64,000 nucleotides of DNA from G963664835 sp963664835 (GCA_963664835.2 CAXXUG010000020.1:186001-250000); one strand, 5' to 3'. Counted from the first letter of the stretch, positions 34,203 to 43,389 are shown. Numbers and translations are program-made. Notes: a model not told the origin generated them from the letters alone.

Positions 34203-34751
34203 CTAAAAGATCTCGTCTACGTGGAAGGTGAAGCCCTGTAGCGTTGGGGATGTCACGATCTGCCCCTCGCCGTAGGTTCCCGCAACGTCGAAACCATCCT
34301 CTCCCATTAGTAGAACCGAGACGGTCTTTGCATCGGGGTCCACCAACCAGTACTCCCGCACACCGTATTTTGCGTACAGGCGCCGTTTGAGAGTCCTGTC
34401 CAGCCCGGAGGTCGAGGGGGAGAGTATTTCGATCACCAAGTCAGGCGCGCCCCGGACGTTGTCGCCGCCGAGCAATATGTCGCTACGCTCCCGGGAGACG
34501 AAAAGCAGGTCGGGCTGCACTACGTCGGTATTCGACAACAACACGTCACAAGGCGCGGCAAAGACCTCGCCCAAGCCTCCCTCCTTGACGAACGCATGAA
34601 GCCGAGTCGCTAACGCCATGCAAACTCGCTGGTGGGGGATGGTTGGTACCGGAGCATTAACCAACTCTCCTTCGAGAAGCTCGTAACGCTTATCGGCCGG
34701 CGTGTAGCGGTAGTCCTCGTAGGTAAACTTGACTACGGGCTTGGAACTCAC
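34203..34751 (-). CDS. Uma2-family (DUF820) putative endonuclease
   Basis: 182 residues: YTYEDY-like start, YELLEGELVNAPVPTIPHQR, VVQPDLLFVSRERSD and APDLVIEILSPSTSGLDRTLKRRLYAKYGVREYWLVDPD follow the PD-(D/E)XK-like Uma2 pattern exactly, with E and D residues of the putative active site present. The family is abundant in Chloroflexota and cyanobacteria; function is not established. It is complete, unlike the second Uma2 gene at 46128-46691. Confidence 0.88.
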   Translation of the reverse strand: MSSKPVVKFTYEDYRYTPADKRYELLEGELVNAPVPTIPHQRVCMALATRLHAFVKEGGLGEVFAAPCDVLLSNTDVVQPDLLFVSRERSDILLGGDNVRGAPDLVIEILSPSTSGLDRTLKRRLYAKYGVREYWLVDPDAKTVSVLLMGEDGFDVAGTYGEGQIVTSPTLQGFTFHVDEIF

Positions 34752-34854
34752 CGCGTTAGCCCCCTGACTCGTTGCTGGAACCGGACAGACTAGTCATTCC
34801 ATAGATTCCTAACCATACACCAAGCGGGCTCGTAGATTGATACCGATACGTTAG

Positions 34855-35955
34855 CTAGAGCCGCATGAGGTGCAGCGCCGGCCGCTTGAGGGCGACGGTC
34901 CATTCCTTGCGGCCGGCGACGTCGAGTACTCGGTAGGTATGTCCGCCAAGGCGAATCTCCAGGTCGTAGTCGCGTTCGGGGGTCAGCCGCTGGTCGTCCA
35001 GCCGGAAGAAGAGGGTGTGGACTATTCCGTGGTCGAGCTCGCGTACGATACGGCCGGCGAGCCTGGTCTCGCCTGTGTCCGCGTCGCGAGCCCGGTCGGG
35101 GCGGACGAGGGTAACGTCCTCTGGCCGGACGGAACAGAGCAACTCGTCACGAGGGCGGAATGGGCCGGCCGGCGCCAGGAGGTCGATTCCACCAGCACTG
35201 ACAGTGAGGCCGTCGTCGTCGGAGCCGGCCACCCGGGCGCCGAACAGGTTGCGTACCCCGGTCAGGCGGGCGACGGTGGCGTCGACCGGCCGGTGGAAGA
35301 CCTCTTCCTTGGGGCCGGACTGCAGGACGCGTCCATGATCGAGAACGAGCATGCGCTTGCTGAGGGAGTAGGCGTCGTAGACGTCGTGGGTTACGAGCAC
35401 GACGGTTAGGCCGAGACGCTGATGAATGGCCAGAAGGTCCTCGGTCAGGCCGGCCTTTGTCACGGGATCGAGCGCGGAAAAAGGCTCGTCCAACAGCAGG
35501 AGATCCGGCTCGATCGCCAGCGCCCGGCCGATCGCGACCCGCTGCTGCTGTCCGCCGGAGAGCTGGTGGGGCCGGCGCTCTTCGAGGCCGGCCAGCCCCA
35601 GCATTTCGACGAGACCGTCTACTCTCCGGCGCACCACGTCCCTGGACAGGCCGGCGAGGCCGAAGGCGAGATTCCGGGCGACGCTGAGATGGGGAAAGAG
35701 AGCGTAGCTCTGAACGACGTAGCCGATCCGCCTTTGCCGGGCCGGCACGTCCACCCGCTTTTCCGAGTCGAAGAAGAGCCTGTCATTCAGGGCGATGAAG
35801 CCGGAGTGGGGTCGGAAGAGGCCGGCGAGACACTGCAGTGTAAGACTCTTGCCGGCGCCCGAGGGTCCGACGACTGCCAGGATCTCGCGCTCGGCTTGGA
35901 ACGCCGCCCGCAGCTCGAAGCGGCCAATTTCGGCCATGAAGTCGACGCTCAGCAT
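34855..35955 (-). CDS. modC: molybdate ABC transporter, ATP-binding protein ModC
   Basis: 366 residues. Walker A GPSGAGKSLTLQCLAG, ABC signature LSGGQQQRVAIGRALA, Walker B LLLLDEPFSALDP and switch His VTHDVYDAY are all present. A C-terminal TOBE-like region (about 240-366) binds oxyanion or regulates the pump. It follows modB by 13 bp. The run modA-modB-modC makes molybdate or tungstate the most likely substrate. Confidence 0.9.
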   Translation of the reverse strand: MLSVDFMAEIGRFELRAAFQAEREILAVVGPSGAGKSLTLQCLAGLFRPHSGFIALNDRLFFDSEKRVDVPARQRRIGYVVQSYALFPHLSVARNLAFGLAGLSRDVVRRRVDGLVEMLGLAGLEERRPHQLSGGQQQRVAIGRALAIEPDLLLLDEPFSALDPVTKAGLTEDLLAIHQRLGLTVVLVTHDVYDAYSLSKRMLVLDHGRVLQSGPKEEVFHRPVDATVARLTGVRNLFGARVAGSDDDGLTVSAGGIDLLAPAGPFRPRDELLCSVRPEDVTLVRPDRARDADTGETRLAGRIVRELDHGIVHTLFFRLDDQRLTPERDYDLEIRLGGHTYRVLDVAGRKEWTVALKRPALHLMRL

Positions 35956-35968
35956 AGTCTTTTATCCC

Positions 35969-36643
35969 TCACCAGCGTGTGGCCCGGGCGGTGGTCGCCA
36001 GTATCACGAGGACACCGACGGCGACCAACGTCAGCAGAACGACCAGCGTGTTCGCCTGGGCGAAGAGGCCGGCTTGGACCGCGTCGTAAATCGCGATGGC
36101 CATTGTCTGGGTGCGGCCTGGGATGTTTCCGGCGATCATCAGGGTCGCGCCGAACTCGCCGATCGCGCGGGCGAAGCACAGCGACAGGCCGGCGACTATG
36201 CCTTTCCAGGCGAGCGGCACCGTGACGGCGAAGAATACCCCGAGCTCACCTCGGCCGAGCGTGCGGGCGATCTGCTCGTAGCTCGGATCTACCGACTCGA
36301 ACCCGGCTTGGGCGGCGCGAACCAGAAAGGGCATTCCAGCGATCCATGCGGCGACGACCGCGGCCGGCCAACTGAAGACGAGCACGACGTCGAGCAGGCT
36401 TTCGAGTATTCCGCCGATGGGCCCCTGCCGGCCGACCAACAGAAGCAGGTAGTAGCCCAGAACGGTTGGCGGGAGAAGCATGGGCAGGGTAACCAGGGCG
36501 GCGACGAGGTCTCGGCCGGCGAACCTGGTACGGGCCAACCACCAGGCGAGGGGCAGGCCAACCGGGATGGCCAGAATGGTGGCCAGCACGGCGACCCTTA
36601 ACGACAGAAGTAGGGGAAAGAAATCGATTGACTCCGCGCTCAC
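35969..36643 (-). CDS. modB: molybdate ABC transporter, permease ModB
   Basis: 224 residues with about five membrane segments. TLPMLLPPTVLGYYLLLLVG and the EAA loop GFESVDPSYEQIARTLGRGE then FFAVTVPLAWKGI are typical of ModB. It is one base away from the modA stop (36645), so the genes are co-translated. Confidence 0.9.
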   Translation of the reverse strand: MSAESIDFFPLLLSLRVAVLATILAIPVGLPLAWWLARTRFAGRDLVAALVTLPMLLPPTVLGYYLLLLVGRQGPIGGILESLLDVVLVFSWPAAVVAAWIAGMPFLVRAAQAGFESVDPSYEQIARTLGRGELGVFFAVTVPLAWKGIVAGLSLCFARAIGEFGATLMIAGNIPGRTQTMAIAIYDAVQAGLFAQANTLVVLLTLVAVGVLVILATTARATRW

Positions 36644-36644
36644 G

Positions 36645-37430
36645 CTAACCCTCTTCTACCGGGGCAAAGCCGTGTTCGCCCATGATGCTCTGGCCATCCG
36701 GCCCCAGAACGAATCGGAGAAACCGGCGGGCCAGGTCCGGCCGCGGACTGTCCGCGACCACCGCCGCGCCGTGGCGTAGGGGCCGATGGAGCGAACTCTC
36801 GATGAGCTGGTACTCGATCTCCGGGGACTCGGCGACCGACCAGGCGATGATCGCCGCTTCGGCGTTGCCGGTGCGGAGAAACTGGGCGGTCTGCTCGACG
36901 TTTTCGGCGAGGACGAGCTTCGGCTGAATCTGGTCCCAGAGGCCGGCCCGCTGCAACGCCTGCTTTGCGGCGAGGCCGTAGGGGGCGTGGGCCGGATTGG
37001 CGATAGCGATGCGGCGCACGTCCGGCTCGAGGAGTGTCGGAAACTCCGGCGACTTCTTACCGGTCCGATTGTTGACGGCGAGAGCTATGCGTCCGAGTGC
37101 GTATACCTGCTGGGTGCGGGGGACGATCCTGGCCTGGTCGCGCAGCCGGTGAATGAAGGCTTCGTTGGCGGCGAAGAGAATGTCGATAGGAGCGCCCTGC
37201 TCTATCTGAGCGGTCAGACTGCCGCTGGACCCAAAGATCAGGGTCACACTGGCGCCGGCCCGGCGCTCGAATGCGGGGGCTATGTCCTTGAAAGCGAACC
37301 GCAGACTGCTGGCGGCGCCGACGACCAACTCATCCTGGCCGGCCGGACTGGAACGCTGGCATCCGGCAGCCGCGGAGAAGAACCCCACCATACAAATCGC
37401 GGCCAGGAACAGCCGTGCGCCGGCGCTCAA
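36645..37430 (-). CDS. modA: molybdate ABC transporter, substrate-binding lipoprotein ModA
   Basis: 261 residues. A lipoprotein signal ends in FFSAAAGC. VVGAASSLRFAFKDIAPAF, IFGSSGSLTAQIEQGAPIDILF and ANPAHAPYGLAAKQAL are the residues that hold the oxyanion in ModA. It overlaps the padR gene by 4 bp (ATGA), so regulator and transporter form one operon. Confidence 0.9.
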   Translation of the reverse strand: MSAGARLFLAAICMVGFFSAAAGCQRSSPAGQDELVVGAASSLRFAFKDIAPAFERRAGASVTLIFGSSGSLTAQIEQGAPIDILFAANEAFIHRLRDQARIVPRTQQVYALGRIALAVNNRTGKKSPEFPTLLEPDVRRIAIANPAHAPYGLAAKQALQRAGLWDQIQPKLVLAENVEQTAQFLRTGNAEAAIIAWSVAESPEIEYQLIESSLHRPLRHGAAVVADSPRPDLARRFLRFVLGPDGQSIMGEHGFAPVEEG

Positions 37431-37990
37431 GTCCCGGCCGTTTCGACTCGCTGGCCCGACGGTTGGTCCCGGTACTGCTGCAACCAGGCTATAGTGCCCT
37501 CGGTAGTCGTCAGCCGCAACTGTCTGACCAGCCGTGCGAAGCTGTCGTTCGGATATCGTTCCAACTCGAGCTTCTGAGCGACAAGCTGCTCGCGGCTGAC
37601 GGCAAGCTGGGCATCTATCAGACGCAGCGTATCGTGGGCGGACATTCGTTGGGAGAGGTAGAGACGGAGAAGGAACTCAAGCCGGATCTCGCGGTTACGC
37701 CGGGCCGGCTGCTCGAGCCACCGCCAGAACTCGGCCCGGCCAACGTCGGTCAGATGGTAGATGTGGCGCGGCGGCCGGCCGACTTGCTGCTCGACGTTGG
37801 CGACGACGTATCCGAGGGACTCCAGCCGTTTAAGGTGGGCATAGAGCAGACTGGGATGGACTCGGCAGAATTCCCCGAAGTCGCCATCGGGTCCGAACCA
37901 CTCGGCCAACTCGTAGCCGTGCGAGGGCGACTGGTAGAGCAGGCCAAGGATCGCGTGCTCAGCCGGCTTCAGCGGTTGAGTGCGTCGCAC
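37427..37990 (-). CDS. PadR-family transcriptional regulator
   Basis: 187 residues from GTG 37990 after GGAGGG. The winged helix is clear: ILGLLYQSPSHGYELAEWF, VHPSLLYAHLKRLESLGYVV, RPPRHIYHLTDVGRAEFWRW; a PadR C-terminal dimerisation helix follows (about 105-175). It is the first gene of the modABC operon, where a ModE-type regulator would be expected. A frame extending to 38677 overlaps the MFS gene antisense and is rejected. Confidence 0.85.
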   Translation of the reverse strand: MRRTQPLKPAEHAILGLLYQSPSHGYELAEWFGPDGDFGEFCRVHPSLLYAHLKRLESLGYVVANVEQQVGRPPRHIYHLTDVGRAEFWRWLEQPARRNREIRLEFLLRLYLSQRMSAHDTLRLIDAQLAVSREQLVAQKLELERYPNDSFARLVRQLRLTTTEGTIAWLQQYRDQPSGQRVETAGT

Positions 37991-38052
37991 AACGAGCCCT
38001 CCATCTAGCGTATAGCAATGGCCACCGGGTCCAATTCTACTCCAGGCGAAGC

Positions 38053-39267
38053 TCAGCGCGGCGAAGAGGCGGTGAGGCTGGACGGCTTGGCGGGGGCCCG
38101 GTGGCGGTCGCGAGTTTCCGGCACCAGGAACAGGAGCGTAGCGGCGCAAGCGACGCCGGCGAGCGCCAGGACCAGAGCGGATGAGTTCAGGTCGACGATA
38201 TCGGCCATACCGCCCACCAGCAGGGGTCCACCGGTGGACCCGATATCGCCGATGAGGTGCCAGAGACCGAGGAACGGGCCGGTCGCCCCCCGGGGCGCAA
38301 GGTCGGCGCCGAGCGTCATCATCGTGCCGGATCCGATGCCATTGCCAAAGCCGGAGAGGCAGGCGGCCGCGAGGAACCCGACGAAGTCGCCGGTCAGAGG
38401 AATCAACGCCAAGCCGGCCGCCATGATTGCGAATGAGGGCACCGACGCGAACTTGCGGCCAAAACGGTCCTGGATCATGCCGGCAGGGAAGAACATGGCC
38501 ATGTCTATCGCGGAGGCCAGGCTCATGATTATTCCTATAGCCTCGACATCGAGTCCAATTACATAGGCGCCGTAGAGGGGAATCACGACCTGCACGCCTT
38601 TGCGCATGGCCTGTCCGAAGATCATGGCCCCGCCGGCCGGCAGCAGTTCCCGCCAACTCTGGGCTACGACACTCCATGTTGGAGCCGGCGGGCGCCTGGA
38701 TTGGTCACTGCTCTTACCATCGTCCGCTTGGCGGAACCCAGCAAGGCTGACCAAGACTACGAGCGTCAAGGCGGCGCCCAGGAGGAAGGGGAAATGGAGA
38801 CCGAACAGGCCTGCGGTGAAGCCGCCTGCGGCCGGACCGGCAAACATTCCGATGCGCATGGTGCCGCCAAAGCTGGACAACACTCGACCTCGCAGCCGGG
38901 GGCTGACGCTTTCGGTCAGGAAGGAGTGCAGGGATATGTGCCACATCGCCATTCCGGCGCCGGCGATCAGGCGATAGGCGACGAGCTCGGGGAACGAGCC
39001 GGCAAGGCCGGCGCCAATGCCGGAGAGGGTCATGGCGATGGCTCCGGCCGCGACGACGGGCCGGCGGCCGAACCGTTGTATCGCGAGGCCGGCCGGAACT
39101 GAGCCGGCCAGGGTCCCAATGCCCCAGGCGGCGACCGCGATGCTGACCAGGGTGAAGGAGACATCGAAGGACTTGGCGTAAATCGGCACGACCGGCAGGA
39201 GGAGGCCCTGGTGGAAGGCGACGATTACGGCCGGCAGGTAGATGGATAGGAGAATCCTACGGTCCAA
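38053..39267 (-). CDS. major facilitator superfamily transporter
   Basis: 404 residues with 12 predicted membrane helices and a charged central loop (~residues 177-195). Motif A is seen as GLAIQRFGRRPVVAAG between helices 2 and 3 and again as GMIQDRFGRKFASV in the second half. Drug or metabolite efflux is likely; the substrate is unknown. It is upstream of padR on the same strand, 62 bp away. Confidence 0.85.
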   Translation of the reverse strand: MDRRILLSIYLPAVIVAFHQGLLLPVVPIYAKSFDVSFTLVSIAVAAWGIGTLAGSVPAGLAIQRFGRRPVVAAGAIAMTLSGIGAGLAGSFPELVAYRLIAGAGMAMWHISLHSFLTESVSPRLRGRVLSSFGGTMRIGMFAGPAAGGFTAGLFGLHFPFLLGAALTLVVLVSLAGFRQADDGKSSDQSRRPPAPTWSVVAQSWRELLPAGGAMIFGQAMRKGVQVVIPLYGAYVIGLDVEAIGIIMSLASAIDMAMFFPAGMIQDRFGRKFASVPSFAIMAAGLALIPLTGDFVGFLAAACLSGFGNGIGSGTMMTLGADLAPRGATGPFLGLWHLIGDIGSTGGPLLVGGMADIVDLNSSALVLALAGVACAATLLFLVPETRDRHRAPAKPSSLTASSPR

Positions 39268-39379
39268 ACGATTCCACCTTCAAGTAAAGCGCCGAGTGGG
39301 AAGGTTACGTTGGTATCTTATCGGAATGGGGCAGCCGGCATTCGTCATCCCATACTAGAATCAACAACACAGTAGACTT

Positions 39380-39697
39380 ATGGCGGAGTTGGAGATGACT
39401 GTGAGCAACGCAATGAGGCCGGTGCATCCAGGCGAGATATTGGGTGAAGAGCTACAGGAGCTTGGATTGTCGGCGAACGCGCTGGCAAAAGCGCTGGGGG
39501 TGCCGACAAATAGGATCACGGCGATACTAAAGGGCCAACGTGGGATAACGGCCGACACGGCTCTTCGCTTATCCCGTTACTTCGGCACGACGCCGCAACT
39601 TTGGCAGAACCTCCAGAATTCTCTCGAGTTGCGCGGCGCAGAGATCGAATCGGGAAGGGACATCGCGGAGCTGGTGAAACCGCGAATGACGGGCTAG
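39380..39697 (+). CDS. HigA-family antitoxin, no HigB beside it
   Basis: 105 residues. RPVHPGEILGEELQELGLSA and ILKGQRGITADTALRLSRYF then TTPQLWQNLQNSLEL are diagnostic for HigA (XRE-type helix-turn-helix). HigB normally lies directly upstream; here there is only 112 bp to the MFS gene start, with no toxin. It is an orphan antitoxin or regulator. An ATG 15 bp downstream with GGAG in front is an alternative start. Confidence 0.85.
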   Translation: MAELEMTVSNAMRPVHPGEILGEELQELGLSANALAKALGVPTNRITAILKGQRGITADTALRLSRYFGTTPQLWQNLQNSLELRGAEIESGRDIAELVKPRMTG

Positions 39698-39704
39698 GCC
39701 GGCG

Positions 39705-40172
39705 TTAGTCTACGCGCTCAGCCGAGTAGTCGCCGATCCATCGGACCCAAGGGGCATTGGCGCCGAGGTCCGCAAGCAGTTCGCGGTCATCCGTCCATAG
39801 CTCGGCTTGCGCCATGCCGGCCAGCGTCACGTAGAGCGCGTCGTAAATCGTTGCGAGGCGATGCGCCTTCGCGAGCTCGAACGAACGCTGGTATAGCTCG
39901 GTAGGACCAAGCATCTGGATGGGGAATCGCAAAAACTCGGCCAGGGCGTTTTCGGCGGTGGCTTCGGAAATGCGCGCTTCCCTGGATCGCCGGCGGGTGC
40001 GTTGGTAGAGCGCATTCGCGACCTCACTTCGGAGGTGCGGCGGCGCGACGATGGGAATGCGTTCACTCAGAGTATCGGTCAACAGTTCACGGGACTGGCT
40101 TGAGAACTCCTCATTCAGCACCCATTTGACGGCGACACTGGCATCGACGACAACGGCGTGGAGCGGTAACAT
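39705..40172 (-). CDS. PIN-domain toxin (VapC-like)
   Basis: 155 residues: VVVDASVAVKWVLNEE (first Asp), RSEVANALYQRTR (Glu), ATIYDALYVTLAGMAQAELWTDDRELL (further Asp residues). A putative RNA endonuclease. The probable partner is the helix-turn-helix gene 9 bp upstream. It converges with higA, stops 7 bp apart. Confidence 0.85.
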   Translation of the reverse strand: MLPLHAVVVDASVAVKWVLNEEFSSQSRELLTDTLSERIPIVAPPHLRSEVANALYQRTRRRSREARISEATAENALAEFLRFPIQMLGPTELYQRSFELAKAHRLATIYDALYVTLAGMAQAELWTDDRELLADLGANAPWVRWIGDYSAERVD

Positions 40173-40181
40173 CGCTTGGGA

Positions 40182-40568
40182 CTAACGTTCCGATCGTGCT
40201 CTGCGGATCAGCTTCCACGAGGAAGACAAAGGCTTCCCGCCCATTTGAGCCTTCATCTGTTCGATGAGGCGCTCCGACGACTGTAATGCCGCCAGCCCTC
40301 GCGCTACCTCCTCGTCGGTTAAGGGACGAACGGTCAGGTTGGCACCGCCATGTCCATCCTTCTCGAACGCGCCTGCCTTGGACCTTCCAGCCGGCTTCAG
40401 GACCGCAGCGAGGTCCGAGCGGCGGATGCGTATGTAACGCGGGCCTAGATGATAGGATGGGAGACGTCCCTGCTTGAGCCAACGATGAATGGTAACCGTG
40501 CTCACCTTCAGGATACGGGCAGCCTCAGCGATGGTGAGGAGATCGTGCGCGGGATCGACAGCTACCAT
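40182..40568 (-). CDS. excisionase-type helix-turn-helix protein, putative antitoxin of the PIN toxin
   Basis: 128 residues. Residues ~10-58 are a helix-turn-helix of the excisionase/MerR class (LLTIAEAARILKVSTVTIHR followed by WLKQGRLPSY). A second half with LTDEEVARGLAALQSSERLI and a basic end looks like a toxin-binding tail. The position directly before a PIN gene suggests an antitoxin that also binds its own promoter. Confidence 0.7.
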   Translation of the reverse strand: MVAVDPAHDLLTIAEAARILKVSTVTIHRWLKQGRLPSYHLGPRYIRIRRSDLAAVLKPAGRSKAGAFEKDGHGGANLTVRPLTDEEVARGLAALQSSERLIEQMKAQMGGKPLSSSWKLIRRARSER

Positions 40569-40689
40569 GTCCGGTCTTCGCCTGCTTTACAAGAAGATAT
40601 TTGAGCTATCACGAGTTATCATAGTATATCATCGCTCAAACTCCAAAGAACGATGCTTCGAGAGAGTGGCCGACGGATGCCACACCCAA

Positions 40690-40709
40690 GGGCGATTCGC
40701 GAATCGCCC
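40690..40709. repeat. 20-bp perfect palindrome, second copy
   Basis: Identical to 4302-4321 (GGGCGATTCGCGAATCGCCC), again followed by CCTAC. Confidence 0.75.
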
Positions 40710-40786
40710 CTACTCGTTTTTTCGGCCGGCTCGTGCCAGTCGGTGGGGAGAGAGTTGCCGAAGAAGATGAGGAGCGTTAGTTACCG

Positions 40787-41560
40787 ATGATGCCGCTGCA
40801 AGACCCATCGCCGGCGGATCTGGTCGGGGCCATCGAGGCGAACATGGCTGAGTTCTGGAAGTGCTTCGGCCGGCTGCCGGGGGCGGAGTTGCACGACGAG
40901 CCGGACCTCATGTGGTTCGCGACCGGCGTTCCGGACGGGTCGCTGAACGGCGTCATCCACTCTCAGTTCTCGGACGAGGACGCGGACCGACGGATCGAGG
41001 AGACTGTCGGGTACTTCCAGCGGCGCCGGCTGCCGATGCAGTGGTGGGTGGGCCCCTCCTCGCGGCCGGCTGACCTGGGGAAGCGGTTGGAGACCCGCGG
41101 GATGTCCGCGAGGCCGTGGAGTCCGCCGGGGATGGCGGTGGACCTGGACTTGCTGGAGAGCCGGCCGGCGCCGGCCGGCCTCTCGGTCCACCGGGTGACG
41201 GACGAGGCGACCGTGAAGAGTTGGCTGGCGGCTTCGGGGGCGCAAACCGAGGCGCTGGCGACGGCGGGGATCGAGCCGGAGGGGCCGATGCGCCATTACG
41301 TAGGGCTGCTGGACGGAGAGCCGGTGGGCGCTTCGTCGCTGATGTTGGCGGCCGGCGTGGCGAGTTTGCAGCTTGTCGCGACGGTGCCGGAGGCGCGCCG
41401 GCGCGGCGTTGGGACCGCGATGTCGCTGGCGCCGATGGTGGATGCGCGGGAATTGGGGTACCGGATCGGTATCTTGGCGTCGTCGCCGTTGGGTTTCGGC
41501 GTGTACCGCCGGATTGGGTTCCGGGAGCACTTCAGGTGGACGGTTTATCAGGCTGGGTGA
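40787..41560 (+). CDS. GNAT-family N-acetyltransferase
   Basis: 257 residues. The C-terminal half carries the acetyl-CoA-binding motif A, VATVPEARRRGVGTAMSLAP, and ends GVYRRIGFREHFRWTVYQ, typical of GNAT proteins. The N-terminal half is a degenerate acetyltransferase-like or substrate domain. The substrate is unknown. A 50-bp remnant similar to its 3' end lies at 44643-44697, so a paralogue once stood there. Confidence 0.82.
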   Translation: MMPLQDPSPADLVGAIEANMAEFWKCFGRLPGAELHDEPDLMWFATGVPDGSLNGVIHSQFSDEDADRRIEETVGYFQRRRLPMQWWVGPSSRPADLGKRLETRGMSARPWSPPGMAVDLDLLESRPAPAGLSVHRVTDEATVKSWLAASGAQTEALATAGIEPEGPMRHYVGLLDGEPVGASSLMLAAGVASLQLVATVPEARRRGVGTAMSLAPMVDARELGYRIGILASSPLGFGVYRRIGFREHFRWTVYQAG

Positions 41561-41649
41561 CGTGGCGGTGGGCTGAGGTTGAGTACGAGTCTCGAAGCTA
41601 TCACAAAGACCACCTCCTACTTGGCCTGGTACGCCTCCCAACGGTCGAA

Positions 41650-43389
41650 TCAGGCGCTGCCCTCGACCTGGACCGTGACGATATCCACCCCGTGGAACTT
41701 CTGGTGGCGCACTGCCGAGGCGTGGTAGCGCAACAGACGAAGCGAAATCTCATCGAATGTTGGGACGGCGGCCTCGTCGCTGAGATAGGCCAACTGATCC
41801 TCGACGTTTTCCTGCCGCGTTGTCGCGACGAACTCCAACTCCACCATTGTCCCCTGCGGGCGTGCGTTGACGATCAGGCGCGGAAGCTCCGAGCTCTCAG
41901 CATAGTCCTCCCGCATCTGTATGGTGGCGAGAGTTTCTTCGCCGGCGGCGCGCAGCCGCAGCGTGGACGGCTCGTTCCACCCTAGTCTGGTTGCCACTCG
42001 GAGAAGGAACTCATCGATCGCGGGCAGCGAGGCCGTGTCGAGGGTGACGAGGAGCCGCGAGCGGCGCGAGCCGAGGGATTCGAGCAGGAACGTCATTCCG
42101 ATCGCGACCGCGGCTCCGATCGTGACGCCATTACCGAGCAGTCCGCCCATCTCATTGCCAAAGAGGTCCTGAATGATCGAGTGATTATGGAGACCCAGGC
42201 CCAACGCGCTGGCGAGCGCGACCACCAGCGCTCGCCTGGGATCGAGGCCGTCGCGCAGGATCGTCTGCAATCCGCTGACAAAGAGCATCCCCATGGCCAG
42301 CATCAGGTAGGCGCCTAACACGGGGCCGGGAATCGTAAGCAGGACGGCGGCAAGTTTTGAGAAGAGGGCCAGCAGAACGATCACGATCGCGACGCCGATG
42401 CCGACTCGACGGGCGGCTACGCCGGTGAGGTTGATCAACGAGAGACTGAATGAGGAATAGGCCATCGGGGGCAGCGTCCCGGCGATACCGGCGAAGAACA
42501 TGCCGATGCCGTTGGCGCTCACCATGCCCTGGATCTGGCGGAAATCGATCGCTCGTGGGCGACGCCTTGATCCCTGCTGGATCGCGACTCCGTCGCTGAT
42601 GGTCTTGATCCCGATCACGAGGGTGAGAATCGCGAACGAGGGCAGGAGAGCCCAGAACTCCCGGCTGGGCGGAAAATCGAAGCTCAACGGCGGCAGTTCG
42701 GGGATGCCGAACCAGCCGGCGCTGGCGATTCGCTCCCCGTCGATAAGACCGAATGCAGCGGCGACCGCGCTTCCGGCCAAGATGCTGATGAACGGGCCGG
42801 CGAGACGCCAGACCCCGGTGGCCCGCAGGGTGACGATCACCGAGGCGAGCAACGTCACACCGGCGATCGCAGGGCCGGAGACCGGGGGCGCGCCGGCCGG
42901 CAGATCCTGAACGCTGTCGAACGCGATTGGCAGCACGCTTACGGCTATCAGCATGGTCACCGTCCCGGTGACGACCGGCGTGAAGATTCGGCGCAGCGTC
43001 GGCAGCCACCAGGCGAGCGCGACCTGGATCACGCAGCAGACAATCACCAGGCTCGCGAAGGTCGATGGTCCGGCCGCGGAGATGGTCGCCACCATGATCC
43101 CGATGAACAGCGCCGCCGGACAGGTCAGCACAACGTGGCCCGCGCCGAACCGCCAGAATTGGAAAGCTTGCAACGCGGTGATCGCCGCGGTGATCAGCAG
43201 TGCGGCAAAGACGCTCCAGGTCAGGTAGGTGTCATCGAGCCCGGAAGAGCGAATCGCGACGGCGACGTTCAGCACCGTGGGCGCAAGAATGAGCGCGGCG
43301 CCTTGAAATCCAACAACCAACGCAGTCGCCGGAGGACATGCCTCTTCGGGCTCGAATCGGATGGGCTGGTCGGCGCTCCCGGCAGTCAA
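41650..43389 (-). CDS. NCS2-type purine/pyrimidine permease with a C-terminal GHKL-ATPase-like domain
   Basis: 579 residues. The first ~440 form 12-14 membrane segments of the xanthine/uracil permease family (KTISDGVAIQQGSRRRPRAI, then ANGIGMFFAGIAGTLPPMAY, equivalents of the family signature). After a short LLESLGSRRSRLL linker the last ~130 residues are soluble: LPAIDEFLLRVATRLGWNEP, LRLRAAGEETLATIQM, and LRLLRYHASAVRHQKFHGVD. This resembles the RsbW/anti-sigma GHKL ATPase fold with an N-box-like AAGEE, but the glycine boxes look poor. The start is TTG after GGGAGG. Confidence 0.75.
   Translation of the reverse strand: MTAGSADQPIRFEPEEACPPATALVVGFQGAALILAPTVLNVAVAIRSSGLDDTYLTWSVFAALLITAAITALQAFQFWRFGAGHVVLTCPAALFIGIMVATISAAGPSTFASLVIVCCVIQVALAWWLPTLRRIFTPVVTGTVTMLIAVSVLPIAFDSVQDLPAGAPPVSGPAIAGVTLLASVIVTLRATGVWRLAGPFISILAGSAVAAAFGLIDGERIASAGWFGIPELPPLSFDFPPSREFWALLPSFAILTLVIGIKTISDGVAIQQGSRRRPRAIDFRQIQGMVSANGIGMFFAGIAGTLPPMAYSSFSLSLINLTGVAARRVGIGVAIVIVLLALFSKLAAVLLTIPGPVLGAYLMLAMGMLFVSGLQTILRDGLDPRRALVVALASALGLGLHNHSIIQDLFGNEMGGLLGNGVTIGAAVAIGMTFLLESLGSRRSRLLVTLDTASLPAIDEFLLRVATRLGWNEPSTLRLRAAGEETLATIQMREDYAESSELPRLIVNARPQGTMVELEFVATTRQENVEDQLAYLSDEAAVPTFDEISLRLLRYHASAVRHQKFHGVDIVTVQVEGSA

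Noticed and set aside
37991..38677. 416-residue frame extending PadR upstream
   Set aside because: The extra part is low-complexity, overlaps the MFS gene in another frame, and GTG 37990 has a good ribosome binding site.
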